From Methylobacillus sp. MM3 (GTDB lineage: Bacteria > Pseudomonadota > Gammaproteobacteria > Burkholderiales > Methylophilaceae): a stretch of 64,000 bases of DNA. The position numbers and the translations under genes are program-made. The DNA lies in the NCBI RefSeq assembly GCF_001645185.1, contig NZ_LXTQ01000001.1, forward strand, positions 682,001 to 746,000, read 5' to 3'. Shown piece after piece: positions 26,929 through 34,706 of the stretch. The notes beneath the pieces were generated by a model. That model did not search any database and was not told where the DNA came from. It worked only from the letters and a program-made list of their open reading frames with translations. Each line of letters opens with the position of its first letter. Within the stretch, counting starts at the first letter, position 1.

Positions 26929-27740
26929 TCGAATTCGCACAGATTCGCACCATCGCCGCCAAGGAATTCCGCGACCGCATCCGCAATCGCTGGGTGATCG
27001 CCGTGGCCGCCATCTTCACGCTGTTCGCGCTCGCCATTACCTACTTCGGCGCGGCGCAGCAGGGCGAAGTAGGCTTCCGCAACATCGAGTTCACCATCGC
27101 CAGCCTGGTCAGCCTGGTCATCTACCTGATCCCGCTAATCGCGCTGATCCTGGGCTATGACGCCATCGTCGGCGAGCGCGAACGCGGCTCGCTCGATCTG
27201 CTGCTCTCCATGCCGATTACACGGCTGGAACTGCTGCTGGGCAAGTTTGCCGGCCTGTCGCTGGCGCTCGCCTCGTCCACGCTGGCCGGTTTCGGGTTGG
27301 TCGGGCTGTTGCTCGCCCGCCAGACGGACAGCACTGCGCTGTATCACTACGCCGGCTTCATGCTGAGCGCGATCCTGCTCGGCATGGTGTTTCTCAGCCT
27401 CGCGGTGATGGTGTCGGTGATCGCAAAGGACCGCGCCCGTGCCAGCGGCGCCGCGATCGCGGTGTGGTTCCTGTTCGTGCTGGTTTACGATCTGGGCCTG
27501 CTCGGCGTGCTGGTGCTGTCCGGCGGCACATTCGGCGAAGCGCTGTTTCCCGTCCTGCTGCTGCTCAATCCGGCGGACATTTTCCGCCTGCTCAATATCT
27601 TCAACATGCAAGACCTGAAGAATTTCTACGGACTGGCCACGGTGTTCCCGGCCAGCCTGTCCAACCCCTGGCTACTCGGGAGCATGATGGTCGGCTGGAT
27701 TATCGCGCCCCTCGCCGTTGCTCAATGGAGATTCAAATGA
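26925..27740 (+). CDS. nosY: NosY, ABC transporter permease
   Basis: A 271-residue integral membrane protein with six hydrophobic segments, the partner of NosF. GYDAIVGERERGSLDLLLSMPITRLELLLGKFAG near residue 85 is the cytoplasmic coupling region typical of ABC-2 permeases such as NosY. It overlaps nosF and nosL by four bases each, so nosDFYL is one coupled unit. Confidence 0.94.
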   Translation: MIEFAQIRTIAAKEFRDRIRNRWVIAVAAIFTLFALAITYFGAAQQGEVGFRNIEFTIASLVSLVIYLIPLIALILGYDAIVGERERGSLDLLLSMPITRLELLLGKFAGLSLALASSTLAGFGLVGLLLARQTDSTALYHYAGFMLSAILLGMVFLSLAVMVSVIAKDRARASGAAIAVWFLFVLVYDLGLLGVLVLSGGTFGEALFPVLLLLNPADIFRLLNIFNMQDLKNFYGLATVFPASLSNPWLLGSMMVGWIIAPLAVAQWRFK

Positions 27741-28243
27741 CGTTTACCCGCCTTGCCCTCGCGCTTTCCCTGGCCGCCGCGCTGGCCGCCTGCAGCAAAC
27801 CCGAAGCCGCCGTCCAGCCGCTCGTCATCCAGACCGGCACGGCCTGCTCAATGGACGGCATGATCCTCGCCGATTTTCCCGGCCCCAAGGGGCAGATTCA
27901 CTATGCGAGCGGCGAGCCGGATTTCTTCTGCGACACGACGGAAATGTTCTCCATCTACCTGCAGCCGGAACAGCAGAAGCGCATCACCGGCATCTTCACC
28001 CAGGACATGGCAAAAGCGGACTGGGAAAAGCCCGAAGACAACTGGATCGATGCAAAAAAGGCATGGTTCGTGGTTGGCAGCAACAAAAATGGTTCGATGG
28101 GCCCGACCATCGCCACGTTTGCCGAGCAGCAGGCAGCAACAGGCTTTGCCGGCCAGTATGGCGGAAAAGTGCTGAAATTCGAGGAAGTCACGCCTGAAAT
28201 GGTGGATCTCACCGGCGGCGCGGGACACGACGAACACATGTAA
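27737..28243 (+). CDS. nosL: NosL, copper chaperone lipoprotein
   Basis: A 168-residue outer-membrane lipoprotein: the signal ends LAAALAAC-S, so Cys18 is lipidated. NosL binds Cu(I) and hands it to NosD for the CuZ site. The ligand regions are ACSMDGMILADFPGPKGQIHYA and a later Cys in EPDFFCDTTEMF, with further Met residues. It ends the nos operon. A degraded copy of its last 50 or so bases lies at 33119-33186. Confidence 0.93.
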   Translation: MTFTRLALALSLAAALAACSKPEAAVQPLVIQTGTACSMDGMILADFPGPKGQIHYASGEPDFFCDTTEMFSIYLQPEQQKRITGIFTQDMAKADWEKPEDNWIDAKKAWFVVGSNKNGSMGPTIATFAEQQAATGFAGQYGGKVLKFEEVTPEMVDLTGGAGHDEHM

Positions 28244-28259
28244 GCCATCGGCCGCGCGC

Positions 28260-29735
28260 TCAGGGCGATTGCATCTGTAGCGCGCGACTCAGCCGACGGA
28301 TTCCGGTCGCCAGTTCGCCCTGGTCCAGGCTGCCGTAACCGAGCCGGATTGCCGGAATGGAGCGGCCGGGGTCGGAAAACTCCGCGCCGGACAGGATGCG
28401 CACGTTCAGGCTCGCTGCGTCGCGTACCAGCCGGTCGATATCGTAGCGTTCGTCGAGGCGCAGCCACAGGGCGAGCCCGCCATCCGGCGGGTCGAATGTC
28501 ACCGCGCGCCCCAGTTCTTTCGCGACCAGCTCGCCCGCGACAACCCTGCGTTCGCTATAAGTCTTCAGCGTACGGCGGACATGGCGCCGCACCTCACCCG
28601 AACTCAGCAGCTCCGCTGCCGCCAGTTCGGTCACGGCATTGCCCTGACGGTCGATCAGCATGATCTCCGACGCGCAGCAGTCGATGACCCTGGCCGGCGC
28701 GATCAGGTAGCCCACGCGCAAGCCCGGCGCCAGCACCTTGGAAAGCGAACCCACATAGATCACCCGCCCCCAGCGGTCCAGGCTGGCGAGCGGCATGACA
28801 GGATGATGCGAGAAATGAAACTCGTGGTCGTAATCGTCCTCGATGATCGCAAAATCGTATTGCTCGGCGAGCATCAGGAGCTTGAGCCGGCGATCCGCCG
28901 ACATCATCACGGTGGTAGGAAACTGATGGTGCGGCGTCACATAGATGGCGCGGATACGCTGCCGGCGGCAGATGTCCTCCAATTCATCCACCCGCAGTCC
29001 CTGGGCATCCTGGCCGACACTCAACACCTGGGCGCCACACGCCCGGAACGCCTCCCTGGCCGGCGGATAGCTCAGTTCTTCCATGACCACGGCGTCGCCC
29101 TGTCTCGCCAGTAGGCGCGCGGCGAGGAATATGCCCATCTGGCTGCCGCGCACCGTACAGACATTCTGCAGACTTGCGTTCAACCCGCGTTCCATATTGA
29201 CCATGGACACGATGGCCTCGCGCAGCGCCGGCGTGCCACGCGGATCGCCGTAGCCCAGCCGGTTGGCGCGCGCGGAGACGATCAGCGCGTGGCGAAAGGC
29301 GCGCGAGATGATTTCGTAGGGAATGAGCCGGGTGTCGGGAACACCGTCACCGAAATCGAGCATGTCGCGCGCCTGCGGCACATCGGCGGGCATTTCCGCG
29401 CCATAGAGGGTGTAACGGGGCGCCTCGCTCCTGGCTGCCGGCGGGGCTGAAACCGGAAAAACCTCGTCCAGCGCAGGAATGGCCGAAGACACGAAGGTGC
29501 CGCGCTTGCCCTCGGCCGACAACCAGCCTTGCGCCACCAGTTCGTCATAAGCCAGCACAACGGTCTTGCGGTTGATGCCGAGATCCTCCGCCAATTCGCG
29601 CGTGCCGGGCAGCGCTGTGCCGGGCACCAGTCTTCCTCGCTGTATTTCCTCGATGACGCGCTGTGCGATCTGCAGGTAGATCGCCGTGCCGGCATCGCGC
29701 CGGATGTCTACCTTGAGTTTCCATGGACGCAGCAT
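28260..29735 (-). CDS. MocR-family (GntR-aminotransferase fusion) regulator
   Basis: A 491-residue regulator with an N-terminal GntR winged helix (about residues 15-82; LPGTRELAEDLGINRKTVVLAYDELVAQGWL) joined to a fold I aminotransferase domain. Lys333 in YVGSLSKVLAPGLRVGYL is the PLP-binding lysine, and Asp/Tyr residues in IIEDDYDHEFHF are typical of MocR proteins. PLP-dependent, it senses a small amine or vitamin B6 compound; PdxR and TauR are relatives. It runs opposite to xoxF with a structured 308-base gap between them, so it may control xoxF, its own gene or both. Confidence 0.9.
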   Translation of the reverse strand: MLRPWKLKVDIRRDAGTAIYLQIAQRVIEEIQRGRLVPGTALPGTRELAEDLGINRKTVVLAYDELVAQGWLSAEGKRGTFVSSAIPALDEVFPVSAPPAARSEAPRYTLYGAEMPADVPQARDMLDFGDGVPDTRLIPYEIISRAFRHALIVSARANRLGYGDPRGTPALREAIVSMVNMERGLNASLQNVCTVRGSQMGIFLAARLLARQGDAVVMEELSYPPAREAFRACGAQVLSVGQDAQGLRVDELEDICRRQRIRAIYVTPHHQFPTTVMMSADRRLKLLMLAEQYDFAIIEDDYDHEFHFSHHPVMPLASLDRWGRVIYVGSLSKVLAPGLRVGYLIAPARVIDCCASEIMLIDRQGNAVTELAAAELLSSGEVRRHVRRTLKTYSERRVVAGELVAKELGRAVTFDPPDGGLALWLRLDERYDIDRLVRDAASLNVRILSGAEFSDPGRSIPAIRLGYGSLDQGELATGIRRLSRALQMQSP

Positions 29736-30043
29736 AGCCCTCCCTGATCTGGCCCTTGATGCGGATGGCCTAACTTAACACAGCGACCCGGACTCAACGC
29801 CCTGGACCATCCATTTTTTCAAATCAGGAGGATTTTGGCCGGACTCGACTTGGATACAGTGGCTTCGCTTGCTGGAGAAGCATGCCTCGGGATCGGGCCA
29901 ACGATACGGGACGGCGCCTCCGTCATGTGTCCGGCCTCCGGAGGCATGCAGGCACCAGGGAGTGACTCACGCATTGCGAGAGCCGGTTCGGAAGTCGATG
30001 CGGAGTCATGCTCACAGGCAGTCAAACACTATGGAGAAACGAG
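29736..30043. other. Divergent regulator / xoxF intergenic region
   Basis: This 308-base gap separates the MocR gene from xoxF. The left third has no gene I can support. The right two thirds hold the inverted repeats and hairpin listed as the xoxF leader. A short open frame at 29835-30047 has no codon bias or family likeness and is not called. Confidence 0.7.
29880..30008 (+). promoter_or_regulatory. Structured leader upstream of xoxF (candidate cis-acting RNA)
   Basis: Two nested structures stand out. GCATGCCTC (29880-29888) is complementary to GAGGCATGC (29941-29949) with a 52-base interior that contains a perfect hairpin (GACGG 29910-29914 / CCGTC 29920-29924). Next, TGACTC-A-CGCAT (29963-29974) pairs with ATGCG-GAGTCA (29998-30008), eleven pairs with one bulged A; inside it CGA/TCG and CCG/CGG pairs frame a GAG/AAG internal loop and a GTT triloop. 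TCCGG/CCGGA (29930-29942) could form instead of the first long helix. No T-run follows. It could be a riboswitch-like RNA or protein-binding repeats for the MocR regulator; I match it to no known family. Confidence 0.5.
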
Positions 30044-31921
30044 ATGAACATGAAAAAAAGGGATCTGATCATTGGGCTTGCCGCAGGCTTGACCCTCGCT
30101 GCCCCGATGGCGGCGACAGCGGCGCCAGACCAGGAAAAAGCGATGGCCGATGCCAATAACTGGGCTCACCCGCGCGGCCAGCATAACAACCAGGCCTACA
30201 GCAAGCTGTCGCAAGTCAACAAGGGCAACATCAAGAACCTGAAGATGGCATGGACCTTCGCTACAGGCGTCAATCGCGGCCATGAAGGTTCCCCGGTCGT
30301 TGTCGGCAACATGTTGTATGTGCACACCGCGTTTCCGAACAACGTGTACGCGCTGGATCTGAACGACAACCAGAAGATCGTCTGGTCCTATTTCCCGAAA
30401 CAGGATCCGTCCGTTCAGGCAGTTCTGTGCTGCGACAACGTGAGCCGCGGTCTGGGCTTCGGCGACGGCAAGATTCTCCTGACGCAAAACGACGGCACGC
30501 TGGTCGCTCTGGACGCGAAGACCGGCGCCAAGGTTTGGGATGTCAAGGTTGTCGATCCGAAAATCGGCGCCACGACCACCACGGCTTCGCATGTGATCAA
30601 GGACAAGGTGCTGATCGGCTGCTCCGGTGCCGAATTCGGCGTTCGCTGCTACATGTCCGCCTACAACCTCAAGGACGGTTCGCTGGCATGGCGCGCATAC
30701 GGCACCGGCCCGGATAGCGATGTGCTAATCGGCAAGGATTTCAACAAGGATAATCCTCACTACAGCGCACTGTCCGTCTATCAGGACGTCAACGGCGGCA
30801 ACAAGGAAGGCGGCTCCTTCAAGGCCTTGTCCAAGGAGCAGCTGAAATATCCGGAAACCGACCTGGGCGTGAAGACCTGGCTCAAGCCGCAAGCGGTCAA
30901 GGACGGCTGGCAGCACGGCGGTGGCTCCATCTGGGGCTGGTGGCCGTACGATCCTAAGTCCAATCTTGTCTACTACGGTACCGGCAACCCGTCCGTATGG
31001 AACCCGGACGTGCGTCCTGGCGACAACAAGTGGTCCATGACCATTTTCGCGCGTGACGTGGACACCGGTATCGCCAAGTGGGGTTATCAAATGACTCCGC
31101 ACGACGAGTGGGACTATGACGGCATCAATGAAGTGATCCTGTTCGACAAGGGTGGCAAGAAATACGCCTGGCACCATGACCGCAACGGTTTCGCCTATAC
31201 CTTTGAAGCCGATACCGGATCGCTGGTCGTGGCCGAGAAAGTGCACCCCTTCGTCAACTGGGCTACCCACGTCGACCTGAAATCCGGCGTGCCGCACAAG
31301 GACGGCAAGTACTCCACCCATCAGGATTACAACGCCAAGGGTATCTGCCCGGCCGCCCTGGGGACCAAGGATCAGCAGCCTGCCGCCTACTCCCCCAAGA
31401 CCGGCCTGATGTACTCGCCGCTCAACCATGTCTGCATGACCTACGAACCGGTTGAGTCCAAGTACGTTGCCGGCCAACCGTGGGTGGGTGCGACCCTGAC
31501 CATGTTTGCGGGTCCGGATGGCGTGATGGGCGGTTTTGCCGCTTACGACCCGATGACCGGCAAGAGTGTCTGGTACAACAAGGAGAAGTTCTCCGCATGG
31601 GGCGGCGCTCTGGCCACCGCTTCCGACCTGGTGTTCTACGGCACCCTGGACCGTTGGTTCAAGGCTGTTGACGCGAAGAACGGTAAGGAACTGTGGAAGT
31701 TCCAAGTGGGTTCCGGTGTGATCGGCAATGCCTTCACCTACGGCCACAAGGGTAAGCAATACGTTGGCGTGCTGTCCGGTATCGGCGGCTGGGCTGGCGT
31801 GGCGATGAACCTGGGCCTGACCACTGACACCGATGCACTCGGTGCCGCTGGCGGTTACAAGGAACTGACCAAGTACAACGCTGCTCCTGGCGGCGGTGCA
31901 CTGAACGTGTTCGCCCTGTAA
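30044..31921 (+). CDS. xoxF: XoxF, lanthanide-dependent PQQ methanol dehydrogenase
   Basis: This periplasmic quinoprotein oxidises methanol with PQQ. The 625-residue product has a signal peptide (PMAATA-A), tryptophan-docking propeller blades, and the adjacent disulfide Cys129-Cys130 (VLCCDNVSRG). The segment HDEWDYDG has catalytic Asp357 and, two residues on, Asp359; that second Asp is the lanthanide ligand that separates XoxF from calcium-type MxaF, which has Ala there. ATG 30044 has GGAG eight bases before. No xoxG or xoxJ follow, but a cytochrome cL-like gene lies convergent at 33617-34141. Confidence 0.95.
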   Translation: MNMKKRDLIIGLAAGLTLAAPMAATAAPDQEKAMADANNWAHPRGQHNNQAYSKLSQVNKGNIKNLKMAWTFATGVNRGHEGSPVVVGNMLYVHTAFPNNVYALDLNDNQKIVWSYFPKQDPSVQAVLCCDNVSRGLGFGDGKILLTQNDGTLVALDAKTGAKVWDVKVVDPKIGATTTTASHVIKDKVLIGCSGAEFGVRCYMSAYNLKDGSLAWRAYGTGPDSDVLIGKDFNKDNPHYSALSVYQDVNGGNKEGGSFKALSKEQLKYPETDLGVKTWLKPQAVKDGWQHGGGSIWGWWPYDPKSNLVYYGTGNPSVWNPDVRPGDNKWSMTIFARDVDTGIAKWGYQMTPHDEWDYDGINEVILFDKGGKKYAWHHDRNGFAYTFEADTGSLVVAEKVHPFVNWATHVDLKSGVPHKDGKYSTHQDYNAKGICPAALGTKDQQPAAYSPKTGLMYSPLNHVCMTYEPVESKYVAGQPWVGATLTMFAGPDGVMGGFAAYDPMTGKSVWYNKEKFSAWGGALATASDLVFYGTLDRWFKAVDAKNGKELWKFQVGSGVIGNAFTYGHKGKQYVGVLSGIGGWAGVAMNLGLTTDTDALGAAGGYKELTKYNAAPGGGALNVFAL

Positions 31922-31937
31922 GAAGTATGTAGCAACC

Positions 31938-31973
31938 GCCCGGCCGGCCGCATGCCGAGTCGATCGGCCGGGC
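31938..31973 (+). terminator. Long GC hairpin after xoxF
   Basis: GCCCGGCCG (31938-31946) pairs perfectly with CGGCCGGGC (31965-31973). It lies 17 bases past the xoxF stop. There is no T-run after it, so it may work as an mRNA-stabilising hairpin or with the true terminator that follows. Confidence 0.6.
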
Positions 31974-32019
31974 ACTCAGGCTCCATGTTGAATCTCCATG
32001 CTCGGAGGTTTGACCCTCA

Positions 32020-32047
32020 CCCTCTCCTTCACAGGAGGGGGTTTTTT
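32020..32047 (+). terminator. Intrinsic terminator after xoxF
   Basis: CCCTCTCC (32020-32027) pairs with GGAGGGGG (32034-32041) around TTCACA, with one G-T pair, and six T's follow. This is a clear rho-independent terminator for xoxF. Confidence 0.88.
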
Positions 32048-32132
32048 CTTGGGAGTATTTTCAAATGCATCCACCAGAAAATTACAGTCAATATCTGGCC
32101 TTCGAAAAACCTCACGACACTTTTACCGCATC

Positions 32133-32831
32133 ATGAAACTGGGCACCGTTAACACCGTACTTATCGGGCAGGCAGCACCTTATACAAGAGCTGGCAGCTG
32201 CAGCGCGATCAACAAGAAAGCTGTCGCGGGAACAGTGACGATTCATCATGCGGGCCTCGACGGCGACGAGCAAGGCGACCGTCGCGTTCATGGCGGCCCG
32301 GATAAAGCCGTCCACGTTTACCCCATCGAGCATTATAGTTATTGGCGCAGCCAACTGGGCGCGATGCCCTTGCTGAAAACTCCCGGGGCTTTCGGCGAAA
32401 ACCTCAGCACGGAAGGCGTGACCGAAAACGGCTTATGTCTTGGCGATCAGCTACGGATAGGCAGCGTCTTATTTGAGATTTCTCAGTCTCGCCAGCCGTG
32501 CTGGAAGCTGAATGACCGCTTCGGTGTATGCGATATGGCACTGCGCGTACAGAAAAGCTTGCGTACCGGCTTTTATTGCCGGGTGCTGGAATCAGGAACC
32601 CTGGCTGCGGGCGATAAAATAACGCTCATTGCCCGGCCGTATCCCGAATGGACACTGTGGCGTTTGATGGAACTGCTTTATTACAAGACGCTTGATTTTC
32701 CTTCCTTGAAGCATGCTCTGGAGTTGCCGCTGACTCCGCCCTGGCGAAAGCTCATCGAGAATCGCTTAGCAAGCGGCCAGGTCGAGGATTGGGGCAAACG
32801 CATGAATGGGCCTTCCGGCGATCATGCATAA
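32133..32831 (+). CDS. MOSC-domain protein (YiiM family)
   Basis: A 232-residue protein with the MOSC fold in the YiiM arrangement. The HHAGLDGDEQGDRRVHGGPDKAVHVYPIEHY stretch near residue 45 and the Cys in SQSRQPCWKLNDRFG near 130 are the molybdenum-cofactor sulfur site of the family; YiiM-type proteins reduce N-hydroxylated compounds using electrons from partner flavoproteins. The ATG at 32133 is chosen because the longer frame overlaps the terminator. It is followed by a four-base overlapping small gene. The nar genes nearby also need molybdenum cofactor but need no MOSC protein. Confidence 0.85.
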   Translation: MKLGTVNTVLIGQAAPYTRAGSCSAINKKAVAGTVTIHHAGLDGDEQGDRRVHGGPDKAVHVYPIEHYSYWRSQLGAMPLLKTPGAFGENLSTEGVTENGLCLGDQLRIGSVLFEISQSRQPCWKLNDRFGVCDMALRVQKSLRTGFYCRVLESGTLAAGDKITLIARPYPEWTLWRLMELLYYKTLDFPSLKHALELPLTPPWRKLIENRLASGQVEDWGKRMNGPSGDHA

Positions 32832-33087
32832 ACAGTACCGCATCAATGTCTGGAAGAACAAACGTCTCTGGTGCCGCATCGATGTCGACAGCCCATGGGC
32901 GCATGAGGCTATCCAGGACCTCCTATTCCGCTTTTCCCCTGAAAAAGGATATTGTTCGGAATTGCTCGTGGCGACCGAAGATCGGCGCATTTTTGAAAGC
33001 GGCCCGGATGGCGTCCGTTTGCTGGCGTGCGAGCCCATCTACGAGCCCGTCATTCTTACGGATAATGAACATGGACCAGCAAAATAG
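32824..33087 (+). CDS. Small hypothetical protein after the MOSC gene
   Basis: An 87-residue protein starting MHKQYRINVWKNKRLWCRIDVDSPWAHEAIQDLLFRF. Mixed charge, one Cys near residue 17 and another at about 60, no signal peptide or membrane segment. The ATG overlaps the MOSC stop by eight bases, so it is translationally coupled and probably real. I do not recognise a family. Confidence 0.6.
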   Translation: MHKQYRINVWKNKRLWCRIDVDSPWAHEAIQDLLFRFSPEKGYCSELLVATEDRRIFESGPDGVRLLACEPIYEPVILTDNEHGPAK

Positions 33088-33118
33088 TCCGGCCATGGCT
33101 GAGGCAGACTGAGGTGCC

Positions 33119-33186
33119 CACCTGAAATGGTGGACCTCATGGATGGCGCGGACATGACGAACACGTAACCAATCGACCGCGCGCTG
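33119..33186 (+). pseudogene. Remnant of the nosL 3' end
   Basis: Bases 33119-33186 match the end of nosL and the bases just past it (28188-28258): CCTGAAATGGTGGA then CTCA, GGCGCGG, GACGAACAC and the stop, then the trailing CATCGGCCGCGCGCT-like segment as AATCGACCGCGCGCT. Small indels break the frame. Only about 50 codon-bases remain. It is not next to a complete nos operon on this side and points to an old duplication or rearrangement of the nosL end. Confidence 0.75.
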
Positions 33187-33304
33187 GCAGAATCCGGATC
33201 GTTGCCGCTATCCGACAAGCATCCCGCCAAGCGGCGTCCGCGGTACACCCATATCATGCTTCAATGCATCCCCTGAAGCGCCGGACGCGCTATACTGAAC
33301 AGCC

Positions 33305-33547
33305 ATGGAGTATCAGTTTCATTCATTCCAGGCGCTTTTTGAACAACTTGGGCTCGACAGCAGCCCCGAGCAGGTTCGCCTGTTCCTGGAAACCCATGCC
33401 CCGCTCCCGCATGCTCTCGCGCTGCATGACGCGCCGTTCTGGACTCCTTCGCAAGCCAGCTTCCTGCGCGAGGCAGTGCAGGATGACAGCGACTGGGCCG
33501 AGATAGTGGATGCGTTGAATGCGGCGCTGCATGTGGCGCCTGGATGA
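33305..33547 (+). CDS. DUF2789 domain protein
   Basis: An 80-residue soluble protein. It matches the DUF2789 family pattern: FHSFQALFEQLGLDSSPEQVRLFLETHAPLP, then LHDAPFWTPSQASFLREAVQDDSDWAEIVDALNAAL. Function is unknown. It is a single gene ended by the bidirectional terminator next to it. Confidence 0.85.
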   Translation: MEYQFHSFQALFEQLGLDSSPEQVRLFLETHAPLPHALALHDAPFWTPSQASFLREAVQDDSDWAEIVDALNAALHVAPG

Positions 33548-33580
33548 CATGCAAAAGTCCGCTCGGACTTCATAAAAAAC

Positions 33581-33603
33581 GGCCACCGGAGTGGCCATTT
33601 TTT
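33581..33603. terminator. Bidirectional intrinsic terminator
   Basis: GGCCAC (33581-33586) and GTGGCC (33591-33596) form a hairpin with loop CGGA. T's follow on the plus side (33598-33603) and six A's precede it, giving T's on the minus strand. It closes both the DUF2789 gene and the long minus-strand nar operon. Confidence 0.9.
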
Positions 33604-33616
33604 ATGGGCCCCGGCT

Positions 33617-34141
33617 TTAATCCAGCCAGGGTTTTTGAGGATCGTTCCCTTTATAACCTGAACGCAGCCAGCCAATGATCTGAAGAATATCGTCCGTCGG
33701 CATCAGTTCAGGGTTGCCGCCCACCTGCTGATGCCAGGCCGGCATTCCTGCATCGGAACCACCCGCAATGATTTCGAACATGCCCTTGTCGTTCACGATC
33801 CTGGCATATTGCCAGGTATCGTCCAGGATGCTCGGGCCGGTTTGACCGCCTCCATTGCCGCCATGGCATTGGGTGCAGGACCAGAACCCGAATTTCTTCT
33901 TGCCGGCCTTGGCCTTTTCAGGGTTGGCCACATACAGTTTGGTATAAGGGTTGATGCACGTCTTCAGGAAGTGCTTCGCCTCCGGCGTATCGCTCTCAGT
34001 CGGCTTGACCTCGAACGGCTGGTTGCCTCCTCTGACCGACTCGAATTTACATTCCGCACCTGCTTCGAGCGGCATGATGCCTGCGCCTGCGAGCAGCGAT
34101 ACAAATAACGTCTTCTTGCCGACTGTCATCTTGCTTTTCAT
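33617..34141 (-). CDS. Cytochrome cL-like (XoxG type) monoheme cytochrome
   Basis: A 174-residue secreted cytochrome c, with heme site CTQCHG (Cys89-His93). The surrounding features are those of methanol dehydrogenase cytochrome cL: HFLKTCINPYTKLY before the heme, GPSILDDTWQYARIVNDKGMFEIIAGGSDAGMPAW with the axial Met, then DDILQIIGWLRSGYKG. GGAGGTG precedes the ATG. It is thus the likely electron acceptor of XoxF, though it lies at the end of the nar-mobB run, in the direction opposite to xoxF. I leave the symbol blank because it is unlinked to xoxF as an operon. Confidence 0.78.
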   Translation of the reverse strand: MKSKMTVGKKTLFVSLLAGAGIMPLEAGAECKFESVRGGNQPFEVKPTESDTPEAKHFLKTCINPYTKLYVANPEKAKAGKKKFGFWSCTQCHGGNGGGQTGPSILDDTWQYARIVNDKGMFEIIAGGSDAGMPAWHQQVGGNPELMPTDDILQIIGWLRSGYKGNDPQKPWLD

Positions 34142-34695
34142 AACACCTCCCCGGTCGAGTATTGTTTCATTCCATGCATTTGCTGCCTTGCCCACCACTT
34201 CACAATGAATTTCGCTACGGTCGCGGGCGTATTCAAATCCAGTACAGGGCGTGAAGTCACGACCGGAAGATCGCTGGCAACGGCAATGATGTGCGCGTCG
34301 GTGGATGCCAGCAACGACTTGCCAAGGCTAGGGCGAAACACTTCGATCTTGGGAATCGGCGCATGCCGGAATCCTTCCACCAGCACCAGGTCGGCGAGCG
34401 TGGGATCGAGGTGCCTGACCATTTCCATCAGCCGGATATCCGATGGATCGTTTTTCTGCTCCGTCATCAGTACCCAGCGATTCTCGGAGCTCAGCAGCAC
34501 CTGCCCCGCACCGGCTGCGCGCAGGCGATGGCTATCCTTGCCGGGGCGGTCGAGATCGAATTCCGCGTGCGTCTGCTTGATGATGGAGACTTTCACTCCA
34601 TATTCAGCGAGTGCCGGCAACATGGCTTCAATCAGTGTGGTTTTGCCCATTCCGCTGGCCTGAGCGCAGATTCCGATTACAGGAATATTGAACAT
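34138..34695 (-). CDS. mobB: MobB, molybdopterin-guanine dinucleotide adaptor protein
   Basis: A 185-residue P-loop GTPase, helping MGD cofactor formation for molybdenum enzymes such as NarG. Signatures: GICAQASGMGKTTLIEAMLPAL at residue 6 (Walker A), IKQTHAEFDLDRPGKDSHRLRAAGAGQV, and ADLVLVEGFRH. GAGGAG lies upstream of ATG 34695; the longer open frame is a shadow into the porin gene. It overlaps the following cytochrome by four bases. Its place in the nar run fits the need of NarG for MGD. Confidence 0.93.
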   Translation of the reverse strand: MFNIPVIGICAQASGMGKTTLIEAMLPALAEYGVKVSIIKQTHAEFDLDRPGKDSHRLRAAGAGQVLLSSENRWVLMTEQKNDPSDIRLMEMVRHLDPTLADLVLVEGFRHAPIPKIEVFRPSLGKSLLASTDAHIIAVASDLPVVTSRPVLDLNTPATVAKFIVKWWARQQMHGMKQYSTGEVL

Positions 34696-34706
34696 ACAGA
34701 GACTCC

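Noticed and set aside
29880-30008. Known riboswitch classes (cobalamin, TPP, FMN, moco, SAM, glycine)
   Set aside because: The conserved sequence cores of these classes were looked for by eye and not found.
29835-30047. 70-codon open frame in the xoxF leader
   Set aside because: It overlaps the predicted stems and the xoxF start, has no ribosome binding site and no protein family likeness.
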